Assembly (NCBI GenBank): GCA_031826515.1
Contig: CP134536.1
Location: 1,190,001 to 1,254,000 of the forward strand
Source of the DNA: Flavobacteriaceae bacterium HL-DH10
Lineage (GTDB): Bacteria > Bacteroidota > Bacteroidia > Flavobacteriales > Flavobacteriaceae
Length of the DNA: 64,000 bases
Direction of reading: 5' to 3'
Below, in pieces: positions 9,677 to 18,136 of the stretch. Positions within the stretch are counted from its first letter, which is position 1. Each line of letters begins with the position of its first letter. Position numbers and translations under genes: made by a program. The notes beneath the pieces were generated by a model that worked only from the letters and a program-made list of their open reading frames with translations, had not been told where the DNA came from and searched no databases.

Positions 9677-10147
9677 ATGAAAGCCAAAACAAAAACCATC
9701 ACCATTGACGGTATAGACAAAAAAATACTCCGTACTTTAATGGAAGATGCAAGAATACCTATTTTAGAAATAGCTCGAAATGTTGATATTTCCGGAGCAG
9801 CTATTCACCAAAGATTGCGTAAACTTGAAAAATCTGGTTTAATTTCTGGTTCTAAATTTATTATTAACCCCAAAATATTAGGCTACGATACCGTTGCTTT
9901 TATTGGAGTTTATTTAGACAAAGCCGTACACAACCCAGAAGCTATAAAACAATTAAAAAAAGTACCTGAAGTACTAGAATGCCATTACACTACTGGTAAC
10001 TGGAATGTTTTAATCAAAATATTATGTAAAGACAATGCGCATTTAATGCATTTACTTAATAATGACATACAAACCATATCTGGCGTTTCAAGAACAGAAA
10101 CTTTTATTTCATTAGATCAACAAATTGACAGACAAATTTCAATATAA
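9677..10147 (+). CDS. Lrp/AsnC family transcriptional regulator
   Basis: A 156-residue Lrp/AsnC regulator. The N-terminal winged helix-turn-helix covers about residues 12-62 (IDKKILRTLMEDARIPILEI, then GAAIHQRLRKLEKSGLI). The RAM ligand-binding domain follows, with the Gly-containing pattern VLECHYTTGNWNVLIKI near 103-119 that binds amino acids. It probably regulates the neighbouring saccharopine dehydrogenase gene or itself. A strong terminator overlaps its stop codon. Confidence 0.92.
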   Translation: MKAKTKTITIDGIDKKILRTLMEDARIPILEIARNVDISGAAIHQRLRKLEKSGLISGSKFIINPKILGYDTVAFIGVYLDKAVHNPEAIKQLKKVPEVLECHYTTGNWNVLIKILCKDNAHLMHLLNNDIQTISGVSRTETFISLDQQIDRQISI

Positions 10148-10179
10148 AAAAATCCCAAACAATTATGTTTGGGATTTTT
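10146..10179. terminator. Bidirectional terminator between the Lrp gene and glyS
   Basis: The stem ATCCCAAAC/GTTTGGGAT closes a short AT loop and is flanked by A and T runs. It serves the Lrp gene on the plus strand and the convergent glyS on the minus strand. Confidence 0.9.
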
Positions 10180-10227
10180 TGTTTTATTGAGATACTGAAA
10201 CAAGTTCAGCATAACAAACTAAGTTTG

Positions 10228-11769
10228 CTACATTTTCATTAACCAAGAACGTACATCGACTTCTTGTTTAATAATAGCTCTTAACTCTTCAATTTTAACA
10301 CGTTGTTGCTCCATAGTGTCTCTATGACGAATAGTAACTGTATTATCTATTAAAGTATCATGATCTACTGTAATACAAAATGGTGTTCCGTTAGCATCTT
10401 GCCTTCTGTAACGGCGTCCAACAGCATCTTTTTCATCATAAATGATATTAAAATCCCATTTCAATTCATCTACAATTTTACGAGCTACTTCTGGTAAACC
10501 ATCCTTTTTAACCAATGGTAAAATAGCCGCTTTTACTGGCGCTAAAACACTTGGTAATTTTAAAACCGTTCTTGTAGTTCCGTTTTCCAATTCTTCTTCT
10601 TGTAAAGAATTTGAAAAAACCGCCAAAAACATACGATCTAAACCTATAGACGTTTCTAACACATAAGGTGTATAACTTTTATTTTCTTCATGGTCAAAAT
10701 ATTGTAATTTCTTTCCAGAATATTCTTCATGTGCTTTTAAATCAAAATCGGTTCGTGAGTGAATACCTTCTAATTCTTTAAAACCAAATGGAAATTTAAA
10801 TTCAATATCGGCTGCGGCATCAGCATAATGCGCTAATTTTTCATGATCGTGAAAACGATAATTCTCAGCACCCATACCTAAACTTAAATGCCATTTCATT
10901 CTAGTTTCTTTCCAGTAGTTATACCACTCTACTTGCGTGCCCGGTTTAATAAAAAACTGCATTTCCATTTGTTCAAACTCACGCATTCTAAAAATAAATT
11001 GTCTTGCAACAATTTCATTTCTAAAGGCTTTTCCTGTTTGTGCAATACCAAAAGGAATTTTTTGTCGGCTTGTTTTCTGTACATTTAAAAAGTTTACAAA
11101 AATACCTTGTGCCGTTTCAGGACGTAAATATAAATCCATCGCCGATTCAGCAGAAGCTCCAAGCTTAGTACCAAACATTAAGTTAAACTGCTTAACATCA
11201 GTCCAGTTTTTACTTCCTGTAAGTGGATCCGCAATTTCCAATTCTTCAATAAGTGCTTTCACATCAGCTAAATCTTCATTTTCTAAAGATTTTGCCATTC
11301 TTGAAAGTATTGCATTTATTTTTTCTTGATAGCCAACAACACGTCCGTTTGTAGATACAAACTCTTCTTTATTAAAAGCATCACCAAAACGTTTTGCCGC
11401 TTTAGCAACTTCTTTATCAATTTTAGCCTCAATTTTAGCACAATAGTCTTCAATTAAAACATCGGCTCTATAGCGTTTTTTAGAGTCTTTGTTATCAATT
11501 AATGGGTCGTTAAACGCGTCAACATGTCCAGAGGCTTTCCAAGTGGTAGGATGCATAAATATAGCGGCATCAATACCCACGATATTTTCATTCATTTGCA
11601 CCATGGCTTTCCACCAGTAGTCACGTATGTTTTTCTTTAATTCTGCGCCGTTTTGTGCATAGTCATACACTGCACTTAAACCATCGTATATCTCACTACT
11701 TTGAAATACATATCCGTACTCCTTTGCATGCGATATTACCTTCTTAAATTGATCATCTTGATTTGCCAT
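10228..11769 (-). CDS. glyS: Glycine-tRNA ligase (homodimeric type)
   Basis: A class II glycyl-tRNA synthetase of the alpha2 type, 513 residues from the chosen start. Motifs include YGYVFQSSEIYDGLSAVYDY near the N-terminus, GIDAAIFMHPTTWKASGHV, the motif 2 region FRNEI with FRMREFEQMEMQFF, and the motif 3 glycine and arginine in TSIGLDRMFL. The anticodon-binding domain forms the C-terminus. I start at the ATG at 11767-11769 (MANQDDQF); the frame is open ten codons further upstream, but those residues are not conserved in character. It ends at the shared terminator with the Lrp gene. Confidence 0.95.
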   Translation of the reverse strand: MANQDDQFKKVISHAKEYGYVFQSSEIYDGLSAVYDYAQNGAELKKNIRDYWWKAMVQMNENIVGIDAAIFMHPTTWKASGHVDAFNDPLIDNKDSKKRYRADVLIEDYCAKIEAKIDKEVAKAAKRFGDAFNKEEFVSTNGRVVGYQEKINAILSRMAKSLENEDLADVKALIEELEIADPLTGSKNWTDVKQFNLMFGTKLGASAESAMDLYLRPETAQGIFVNFLNVQKTSRQKIPFGIAQTGKAFRNEIVARQFIFRMREFEQMEMQFFIKPGTQVEWYNYWKETRMKWHLSLGMGAENYRFHDHEKLAHYADAAADIEFKFPFGFKELEGIHSRTDFDLKAHEEYSGKKLQYFDHEENKSYTPYVLETSIGLDRMFLAVFSNSLQEEELENGTTRTVLKLPSVLAPVKAAILPLVKKDGLPEVARKIVDELKWDFNIIYDEKDAVGRRYRRQDANGTPFCITVDHDTLIDNTVTIRHRDTMEQQRVKIEELRAIIKQEVDVRSWLMKM

Positions 11770-11852
11770 GCTGCAAAAATAAAAAACCGCTCGAAACAAA
11801 AGGGGGTCTTTGTTAAAAATTAAGTATCTAAGTTGTTTATTTTTTATTTAAT

Positions 11853-12200
11853 TCAAGTTTTTTGTACAAAAAGCATCATTATGTTCAATACTAGTAACTT
11901 TATATTTTCCCAGTAAGGCTTCAGTACCCAAACCAGAACCTTAAAATCAAGTTTCGCTCCTAGTGATTTAAAACCTATAGATTCAGAAGCATCACTTAGT
12001 TTTAAAAGGTTACTCCCTACTCTAGTGGTTTCAGACAAATCACGTATATCTTGCAAAGAAATAAGTTTTCCGTAATGTTTAGCTATAATACGTAAACAAG
12101 TGGGTCCACAGTCTTTACTGTCAGGTTGTTTGTAAAAAGGGAAGGCGTTTTTCAAGAGTTTTTCTTTATTCAATACTATTAATAATTCTTTTAAAAACAA
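11853..12200 (-). pseudogene. Truncated C39-peptidase domain of a peptide ABC exporter
   Basis: The 115-residue frame begins as the N-terminal C39 protease domain of a peptidase-containing ABC transporter: FPFYKQPDSKDCGPTCL with the catalytic Cys, then IIAKHYGKLISLQDIRDL and the VGSNLLKLSDASESIGFKS helix pair. After AKLDF (about residue 84) similarity stops and the catalytic His and Asp, membrane domain and ATPase are all missing. Intact homologues are about 700 residues. From the breakpoint another frame reads GSGLGTEALLGKYKVTSIEH, which looks like a methyltransferase SAM-binding loop. The native start may be a TTG giving (M)KNAFPFYKQP rather than the ATG. It overlaps the TlpA gene by 35 bases. 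It would be the exporter for the peptide at 13767, now broken by deletion. Confidence 0.8.
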
Positions 12201-13707
12201 TACTGTCCGAGGGATGTGGTGAATTATTCAAAACAACCTGATTTTGTTTATTTAGAATTATATATCTTGGAATCGAATGTACTTTTAAATATCTTCCTAG
12301 TGATGAATTTTTACCATTGATAACTAAATATTGATTACGAATATTAAGATAACTTTCAAGTTCTTTTGATTTTTTTAACCACTTCTTTTCATCTTCATCT
12401 ATTGATAGGTAAATCCATTCTACGCTATTTTTAACTGATAATTTATCTCTAAAGTTTTGTGCTTTTTTTATTTCGCTTACACAAGGAGGGCACCAACTTG
12501 CCCAAAAATTTATAACTCTTATCCTTTTATTAGAACGGTTAAAAATTTCGCCTAATGTTAAAGTATCCCCATTTTTACTGAGTAATTTGGTGTTTAATGC
12601 CGATTGAGAAAGTTTTAATTCGAAGGAATTTAAATCTTCTATAAAATCTTCCATTTCCTTTGTATACTCGGAATCTGGATATTTTTTGCCATATTCGCGA
12701 ATTACATTTTTAAAAAAAGAAACACTTTTTTTACTGTACCCAAAGCCTCTTCCATGATAAACAGTTATGAGAGAAGCGATTGCGTACTCCTTGGTTTTTT
12801 CATCAAAATTATGTTCTATAACAGCTTTTTCTGCCAAAAATTTTTCTTTGGAATAACTTGGATGATCTGAAGTGTCAAAGTAATTTCTTATGAGTACTGA
12901 TAAAGCAGATTTGAAAGAACCTATATTTAAATGGCTCTCATCCTTAAAATCATCTATTGTAATATCTCCTAAATAGTCTTTAAAATTAAACAACTGCTCT
13001 TTACTGCTATACTCTTTTTGAATAATTGTAAATAATTCCTCTGGGCCAGCCAAGTAAAAAGAGTCTCCATTTTTTTGTGTTCTGGGGATTATTAATTCAT
13101 ATATGTGCGAATATTTCAAATCGGATTCTACAAAATCAATAAATAACTTTGATGTGATATTATGCCTCCTTACGTATTTATTAAAAAAGCCTACTTTTTT
13201 TCTGTAAATAGAGTCTACCCTGGATTTATATTCTATGATACTGCCTTTATAAGGATTGTGTATATATCTTGGAGTAGAATCTTGTAAACTTGAATAAAAG
13301 TTATGTTCATCTGCTTTTTCTCCCTTAATGCTAAATCGCTTATTTTTAATTTCAAAAATTATCGTATCATTTGGTTTCGCCATAAATGTAGCACGATACT
13401 TGAAATCTTTGGACCATGAAGTCAAGTGTAAGAGTTGCGGTTCTAAAATAGAATCGATCTCCATGACTATAGAGTCACCAATCACTTTTCGGTCAGTAAT
13501 GCAATTTCCATGAATAAGTGAAGCCGAAGACGCATTTAGTACACTAAAATGGTTAAAAGGTCTTAAATCATCTGTTTTACCAATAATTAAGACTTTTCCT
13601 TTTTTTACATTATTTATGTCTTTAATCTTTTTATGATTGCTATTGTTTTTACTATTACAGCTAAAGACTACAATAACTAATACGATATAAAATATTATCT
13701 TTCTCAT
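12166..13707 (-). CDS. TlpA-like thioredoxin-domain lipoprotein
   Basis: A 513-residue periplasmic or surface lipoprotein. The start at 13707 gives MRKIIFYIVLVIVVFSC, a signal peptide with the lipobox Cys at residue 17. The next 360 residues are a poorly conserved, helix-rich region like that in Bacteroidetes TlpA proteins. A thioredoxin domain (about 370-513) follows with the redox motif WASWCPPC, Cys at about 406 and 409, and the cis-Pro region HSIPRYIILN. It should reduce or form disulfides outside the cytoplasm. It lies between a six-cysteine secreted peptide gene and a broken C39 exporter, so disulfide handling of that peptide is a likely role. The frame is intact even though the exporter is not. 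Confidence 0.85.
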   Translation of the reverse strand: MRKIIFYIVLVIVVFSCNSKNNSNHKKIKDINNVKKGKVLIIGKTDDLRPFNHFSVLNASSASLIHGNCITDRKVIGDSIVMEIDSILEPQLLHLTSWSKDFKYRATFMAKPNDTIIFEIKNKRFSIKGEKADEHNFYSSLQDSTPRYIHNPYKGSIIEYKSRVDSIYRKKVGFFNKYVRRHNITSKLFIDFVESDLKYSHIYELIIPRTQKNGDSFYLAGPEELFTIIQKEYSSKEQLFNFKDYLGDITIDDFKDESHLNIGSFKSALSVLIRNYFDTSDHPSYSKEKFLAEKAVIEHNFDEKTKEYAIASLITVYHGRGFGYSKKSVSFFKNVIREYGKKYPDSEYTKEMEDFIEDLNSFELKLSQSALNTKLLSKNGDTLTLGEIFNRSNKRIRVINFWASWCPPCVSEIKKAQNFRDKLSVKNSVEWIYLSIDEDEKKWLKKSKELESYLNIRNQYLVINGKNSSLGRYLKVHSIPRYIILNKQNQVVLNNSPHPSDSIVFKRIINSIE

Positions 13708-13726
13708 TGAAATATTAAATGCAGTT

Positions 13727-13762
13727 AACACAGGTTAAAAGTAATTACCTTTAACCTGTGTT
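13727..13762. terminator. Hairpin between the peptide gene and the TlpA gene (processing/attenuation site)
   Basis: A 13-bp perfect stem (AACACAGGTTAAA with TTTAACCTGTGTT) surrounds a short loop immediately after the peptide stop codon. On the minus strand, the operon direction, there is no clear U-tract, so it looks more like an RNA-stabilising or attenuating hairpin than a full terminator. On the plus strand it is followed by T5. Confidence 0.6.
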
Positions 13763-13766
13763 TTTG

Positions 13767-13961
13767 TTAAAGTTGAACTAAAGGTCCCGTACATATCAAA
13801 CTGGTATAACTTGTAGGAACATTAGCGTCACACCAACTTCCACAGTTCTCACAGCTATTGACGTCTCCCCACCATGCAGCTCCAGTATTACTATTTTTAC
13901 AGTAGCATTGATTACTGCCATAACCACCGAATACTATTTTAAGTTCGTTGCACTGAAGCAT
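13767..13961 (-). CDS. Cys-rich peptide precursor with double-glycine leader
   Basis: A secreted-peptide precursor. From the ATG it has 64 residues: leader MLQCNELKIVFGG, then a 51-residue core with six Cys (CYC, then a C..C...C cluster, then one near the C-terminus) and a GAAWWGD segment. The frame extends 13 codons upstream to base 14000 as ILRLKKLKLEASD, which completes the classic leader pattern (KKLKL, Glu, Leu/Met, EL+, GG) cut by C39 proteases. The codon in the natural start position is ATA, right after a stop codon and 25 bases downstream of a promoter motif, so the real start may be ATA or a mutated ATG. A TlpA protein and a broken C39 exporter follow. The family is not one I can name. 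Confidence 0.7.
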   Translation of the reverse strand: MLQCNELKIVFGGYGSNQCYCKNSNTGAAWWGDVNSCENCGSWCDANVPTSYTSLICTGPLVQL

Positions 13962-14024
13962 ATCACTAGCTTCTAACTTTAACTTTTTTAAACGTAATAT
14001 TTAAATTAATAATTGAGAGACGAT

Positions 14025-14032
14025 CAAATGTA
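14025..14032 (-). promoter_or_regulatory. -7 promoter element for the peptide operon
   Basis: The minus strand reads TACATTTG, a perfect TAnnTTTG, placing transcription start near 14018. That leaves about 18 bases before the ATA at 14000, a normal leader length, and supports translation beginning upstream of the internal ATG at 13961. Confidence 0.5.
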
Positions 14033-14225
14033 AGAATTATTTTCTAATATTTGAAGTAAAAAATAAATTAACAATAATAAAAACCTACTTGCTTAAAAGT
14101 AAAAAACTATACAAATAAGTACTTATACTTACAAAAATAAATTAGAAGCGACAAAGAAATTTTCTAGACTAAGCATCTATGCACAAATTTTTTATTTAAC
14201 TTTATAAACTGTCTTATCTATATCA

Positions 14226-14903
14226 ATGCTCAAATCAATTCTAAATTTATTCTTCCCAAAAGTCTGTTATGCTTGCCATAACCTATTGAATGATAATGAG
14301 GACACTATTTGTATCGATTGCCGACACGATTTACCCATAACCAACATTCATTTTGAGGATAATGATACTATAAAAAAAGTACTTTACGGACGCGCAAACA
14401 TTGAAAATGGCACTGCCTTATTTAGGTTTGAAAAAAAAGGACTCATACAACAACTCATCCACAATTTAAAATATAAAGGCTATGAACATATTGGATTTGT
14501 TTTAGGAAATTGGCTGGGTGGTGAACTAAAAACTCTAGAAACATACAAAGACATAGATGTCGTAATTCCTGTACCACTGCATGATAAGAAGCTTAAAAAA
14601 CGAGGTTATAACCAAGTTTCAAAATTCGGACAACAAATTTCTGAAGCTTTAAATATTGATTATAAAGATGACGTGCTAATTAAAATTACGAATACAAAAT
14701 CGCAAACCAACAAAAGCCGATTCTCTCGCTGGACTAACACAGACGAATTATTTGCACTAAAAAACATGAAAACTATTGATAACAAACATATTTTATTGGT
14801 AGACGATATTATTACAACAGGAGCAACACTAGAAGCCTGTATTTCGGTTTTAAATCAAGCAAAAAACATAAAAATAAGTATTGCAACCATGGCAATAGCC
14901 TAA
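14226..14903 (+). CDS. ComF family phosphoribosyltransferase-like protein
   Basis: A 225-residue ComF protein. The N-terminal zinc-binding pattern CYACHNLL...CIDC lies at about residues 14-35, and the PRTase domain carries the KKRGYNQ signature near 126 and the PRPP loop ILLVDDIITTGAT near 190-202. ComF proteins are required for natural transformation in several bacteria, acting after DNA entry; the biochemical role is not settled. No other competence gene is adjacent. The frame is intact and of usual length. Confidence 0.9.
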   Translation: MLKSILNLFFPKVCYACHNLLNDNEDTICIDCRHDLPITNIHFEDNDTIKKVLYGRANIENGTALFRFEKKGLIQQLIHNLKYKGYEHIGFVLGNWLGGELKTLETYKDIDVVIPVPLHDKKLKKRGYNQVSKFGQQISEALNIDYKDDVLIKITNTKSQTNKSRFSRWTNTDELFALKNMKTIDNKHILLVDDIITTGATLEACISVLNQAKNIKISIATMAIA

Positions 14904-14990
14904 TAAGATTGTCGTTATATCTATAAACTCACATCATACATCAGAAAATCTATTACATATTAAAACTACTGTAAAATATATCACATCCCT

Positions 14991-15040
14991 ACTTCTTTAA
15001 GTTTATCCATAGCGGTGCTATGCAAAAACTTATAAGAAGT
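14991..15040. repeat. Long imperfect hairpin downstream of comF
   Basis: ACTTCTTTAAGTTT pairs with AAACTTATAAGAAGT with one bulge, enclosing a small inner stem CATAGC/GCTATG with a GGT loop, and T-rich sequence follows. It could be the comF terminator or a mobile palindrome. It sits 88 bases after the comF stop codon, the rest of the gap being plain AT-rich sequence. Confidence 0.5.
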
Positions 15041-15134
15041 CATATTTTATTGTATTTTTAATCTTCATGACGACTTTCTAATGCATGATGTGAATTAAAA
15101 ATTATGTAGGTTTGTGCAAAAGTATTATTTAGTA

Positions 15135-16742
15135 ATGATTAAGACGCTTTCAAATTTTATTTTAGCTCTATCTATCGGGCTTGTTTTTGTTAATTGCGCC
15201 AACCGTGGTACACCCGAAGGCGGTCCTAAAGACTTAGACCCTCCTGTTATTGTAAAGGCGATTCCTGAAAACTATTCTACAAATTTTAGTGGTAATGAAA
15301 TTAAAATCTATTTTGATGAGTATGTTAAAATGAAAGACCTTCAAAAGCAGCTTATTATTTCGCCTCCAATGGATACACAGCCAGAAATTACACCTATTGG
15401 AAGCGCAAGTAAATACATTACTATTAAAATTCACGACACCTTACAACCTAATACTACTTACGCATTTAACTTTGGAAATAGCATTGTAGATAATAACGAA
15501 GGAAACCCTTATCCTTATTACCGATATGTACTGTCTACAGGAGGTTATATTGATTCACTTACTGTTAAAGGAAATATTATTGATGCCCTAAAAAGACAAC
15601 CTGAAACCTTTGTAAATGTAGCACTTTACGAAGTCGATTCTACCTTTTCAGATTCTATTATTTATAAAGAAAAACCAAAATATATTACCAACACATTAGA
15701 TAGCATTACAACCTTTTCTATTGAAAACATAAAAGCTGGAAAATATATGTTAATAGCTTTAAAGGATGGTAATAGCGATAATAAATTTCAGCAAAAAACA
15801 GATCAGATTGCATTTTACAAAAATTTTATTGAAGTGCCTACAGATTCGCTTTATACACTTAAATTGTTTTCTGAAGACCTCGATTTTAAAGCTGTAAGAC
15901 CTATTTTAGAAGCTAGTGAAAAAATTACATTTGGTTATGAAGGTGATTATAGAGGCATGAAGATTAACATTAATTCTGAAATACCTGACGATTTTAGTTA
16001 CCGCATTACCAAAGACGAAAAAACAGATACACTTTACTATTGGTACAAACCTAAATTAGAAGTAGACTCCCTTCTTTTTACAGTTTCTAATACCAAATAT
16101 AAATTTGAAAAAGATTATACCGTTAAAATACGAGATAAAAAAAGAGATTCGCTAACCTTAAAAGGCATACCACCTGTAGGCTCTGAAGATCCTTATAAAA
16201 TAAGAGGAAGTGTGCCTTTTATGAGTTTTGATGATTCTAAAATTAGTTTAATGGATAAAGATTCTTTAACCATTGATTTTACTACACAATTTGACACTAT
16301 TAATAATACTTATGCTATAAACTTTAAAAGAACTGAAGCAAATAGCTATAAAATACAAGTGTTACCAGAAGCTTTTGTTGACTTTTTCGACACTACTAAT
16401 GATACTTTAAACTATTCTACATCTACTAAAAAAACATCCGATTATGGTTATGCGCGTTTTACCCTAGTAAATGCTACATACCCACTTATTGTTCAATTAA
16501 CTACTGAAAAAGGAGATGTGAAATTTGAACAATATGCCGTTTCTGAAAGCACCGTAGATTTTTTAAATCTGCCACCAAGTACCTATTACATTAGAGTTAT
16601 TCATGATGTAAACGGTAATAAAAAGCACGATACGGGTAATTATCTTAAAAAAATACAACCCGAAAAAGTGAGTCATTTTAAAGAAATTGAAATTAGAGCA
16701 GATTGGGGTTATCCTGAAACACTTCAATTTATAACAGAGTAA
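15135..16742 (+). CDS. Lipoprotein with Big_5 (SbsA-type Ig-like) N-terminal domain
   Basis: A 535-residue exported protein from the ATG at 15135; the frame is open seven codons upstream, but the later start gives a clean signal MIKTLSNFILALSIGLVFVNC with lipobox Cys. It is followed by ANRGTPEGGPKDLDPP and a Big_5 Ig-like domain (about residues 35-140) with IKIYFDEYVKM and PNTTYAFNFG. The rest is beta-rich, with EDLDFKAVRPI and a C-terminal segment STYYIRVIHDVNGNKKHDTG. This architecture is common and uncharacterised in Flavobacteria, probably surface-exposed. Its last 14 bases overlap the convergent nitrilase-family gene. Confidence 0.8.
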   Translation: MIKTLSNFILALSIGLVFVNCANRGTPEGGPKDLDPPVIVKAIPENYSTNFSGNEIKIYFDEYVKMKDLQKQLIISPPMDTQPEITPIGSASKYITIKIHDTLQPNTTYAFNFGNSIVDNNEGNPYPYYRYVLSTGGYIDSLTVKGNIIDALKRQPETFVNVALYEVDSTFSDSIIYKEKPKYITNTLDSITTFSIENIKAGKYMLIALKDGNSDNKFQQKTDQIAFYKNFIEVPTDSLYTLKLFSEDLDFKAVRPILEASEKITFGYEGDYRGMKININSEIPDDFSYRITKDEKTDTLYYWYKPKLEVDSLLFTVSNTKYKFEKDYTVKIRDKKRDSLTLKGIPPVGSEDPYKIRGSVPFMSFDDSKISLMDKDSLTIDFTTQFDTINNTYAINFKRTEANSYKIQVLPEAFVDFFDTTNDTLNYSTSTKKTSDYGYARFTLVNATYPLIVQLTTEKGDVKFEQYAVSESTVDFLNLPPSTYYIRVIHDVNGNKKHDTGNYLKKIQPEKVSHFKEIEIRADWGYPETLQFITE

Positions 16743-17508
16743 AGGTATCTTTATCGTTTAAAAATTTAAGTTTATTTCTATAAGCTTCAACGTGTCTTTT
16801 TTCTAAAGTAACCACTTCAACCTGTTCTTTACCAGGTTTAAAAGTCGTTTTTATATTTCCTAAAACATCGTACACCGCAGAGTGTCCTGAATATTCCATA
16901 TTTAAACCATCTACGCCTACTCTATTGACGCCAATAACATAGCTCATATTTTCAATAGCACGCGCTTTTAACAAGGCATCCCATGCAGATATTCTAGGTT
17001 TTGGCCAATTGGCAACATACATTAAAACATCATAATTTTCAACGTTTCTTGCCCAAACAGGAAATCGTAAATCATAACATACTAGCGGACAAATTTTCCA
17101 ACCTTTATAATCAATAATCACTTTTTCATTTCCTGCCGAAAACACTTTATCTTCGCCTGCAAGGGTAAAGGTATGTCGCTTATTATAATAGGTTATTTTA
17201 CCCGAAGGTTCTACGAAAAGCAATCTGTTATAATACTTATTTTCTTCTGAAATAATAAGACTTCCTACGATGGCTGCATTTGTTTTTGAAGCCATTTTTT
17301 GCATCCATAAAACGGTATCACCTTGCATGGTTTCAGCCACTTTTGAAGCTTCCATTGTAAAAGCTGAAGTAAACATTTCGGGAAGTACAATAACATCTAC
17401 TTCATCAGATATCTCATCTATTTTATTTGAAAAACTTATACGATTCTGCTTTGGGTTTTCCCAAACCAAATCAGATTGAACTAATGCGATTTTAAGTTGA
17501 TTTTGCAT
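16729..17508 (-). CDS. Carbon-nitrogen hydrolase, probable omega-amidase (Nit2/YafV-like)
   Basis: A 259-residue nitrilase-superfamily amidase. The Glu-Lys-Cys triad is visible: VLPEMFTSAF near residues 41-50 (Glu), YNKRHTFT near 106-113 (Lys) and CPLVCYDLRFP near 137-147 (Cys). The DLRFP context and short length match omega-amidases, which hydrolyse 2-oxoglutaramate or 2-oxosuccinamate to the dicarboxylic acid plus ammonia. A methionine/glutamine-type aminotransferase lies two genes upstream on the same strand, the partner enzyme of this repair pathway in E. coli (YbdL/YafV). I infer the same pairing here. Confidence 0.85.
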   Translation of the reverse strand: MQNQLKIALVQSDLVWENPKQNRISFSNKIDEISDEVDVIVLPEMFTSAFTMEASKVAETMQGDTVLWMQKMASKTNAAIVGSLIISEENKYYNRLLFVEPSGKITYYNKRHTFTLAGEDKVFSAGNEKVIIDYKGWKICPLVCYDLRFPVWARNVENYDVLMYVANWPKPRISAWDALLKARAIENMSYVIGVNRVGVDGLNMEYSGHSAVYDVLGNIKTTFKPGKEQVEVVTLEKRHVEAYRNKLKFLNDKDTFTLL

Positions 17509-17562
17509 AATTAAAATGGCGCTTTAAAATATTAAATCTAATTTTATAACTTTTTGAATAAA

Positions 17563-18054
17563 TCAATTAATTATTTTTAGCTCAGCTTCCTTTAATTTCT
17601 GTTCTAATTTTTTAAGTCGATTTTGCCATTTGGCTTCATCGTTTGGAGATAATTCACCATTATCTTTTAATTTTTGATAGTCTTCTTTTACATCATTTAA
17701 ATTATCTCTGACTTCAAAGAAATAATCTCTTACTTCCTCTCTTTTATCAATTTTATCATCTAACTGTTTCTGTTTTTCCTTAAGTTCCTCCTCCTTTTTC
17801 CTTAATTCTTTTAAAGATTCTTCAATTTGCTCTTGCTTTTCTGCTGCAAGCTTTTCGGCTTCAAGGCGTTTTTCTAAACTAGATTGTATTCTCTCTTTTT
17901 CTATGTCAGAAAGTTTATTCGTAACATCTTTACCTTTATTATAAAAATTATCCCCTTTAACATTATACACTTTGCCATCATTTGTAATAACGCGCTCTTT
18001 AGTCCCGCAAGAAATAAACAATACTGTAATAACAATAGTAATCAATCTTCTCAT
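17563..18054 (-). CDS. Small coiled-coil lipoprotein, function unknown
   Basis: A 163-residue protein with a short signal peptide ending FISCG (lipobox Cys at about 16). A small polar stretch follows, then an almost uninterrupted Lys/Glu-rich heptad-like helix from about residue 48 to the end, for example EELKEKQKQLDDKIDKREE. I do not recognise a family. It lies between the aminotransferase and the omega-amidase on the same strand, but coiled-coil lipoproteins have no evident link to that pathway. Low-complexity helices make homology searches unreliable. Confidence 0.6.
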   Translation of the reverse strand: MRRLITIVITVLFISCGTKERVITNDGKVYNVKGDNFYNKGKDVTNKLSDIEKERIQSSLEKRLEAEKLAAEKQEQIEESLKELRKKEEELKEKQKQLDDKIDKREEVRDYFFEVRDNLNDVKEDYQKLKDNGELSPNDEAKWQNRLKKLEQKLKEAELKIIN

Positions 18055-18136
18055 TTTTGCTTTTTAATTTAAGTTCCATCTATGTAACAACAATAGCATC
18101 ATTACATTCCCATATTTTATTATAATATAAGGGTTT

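Noticed and set aside
10888-11329. Overlapping plus-strand frames inside glyS
   Set aside because: They are antisense to a clear essential gene and have no family features.
11770-11799. Ten-codon N-terminal extension of glyS
   Set aside because: MFRAVFYFCS is not like glycyl-tRNA synthetase; the ATG at 11769 gives the normal start.
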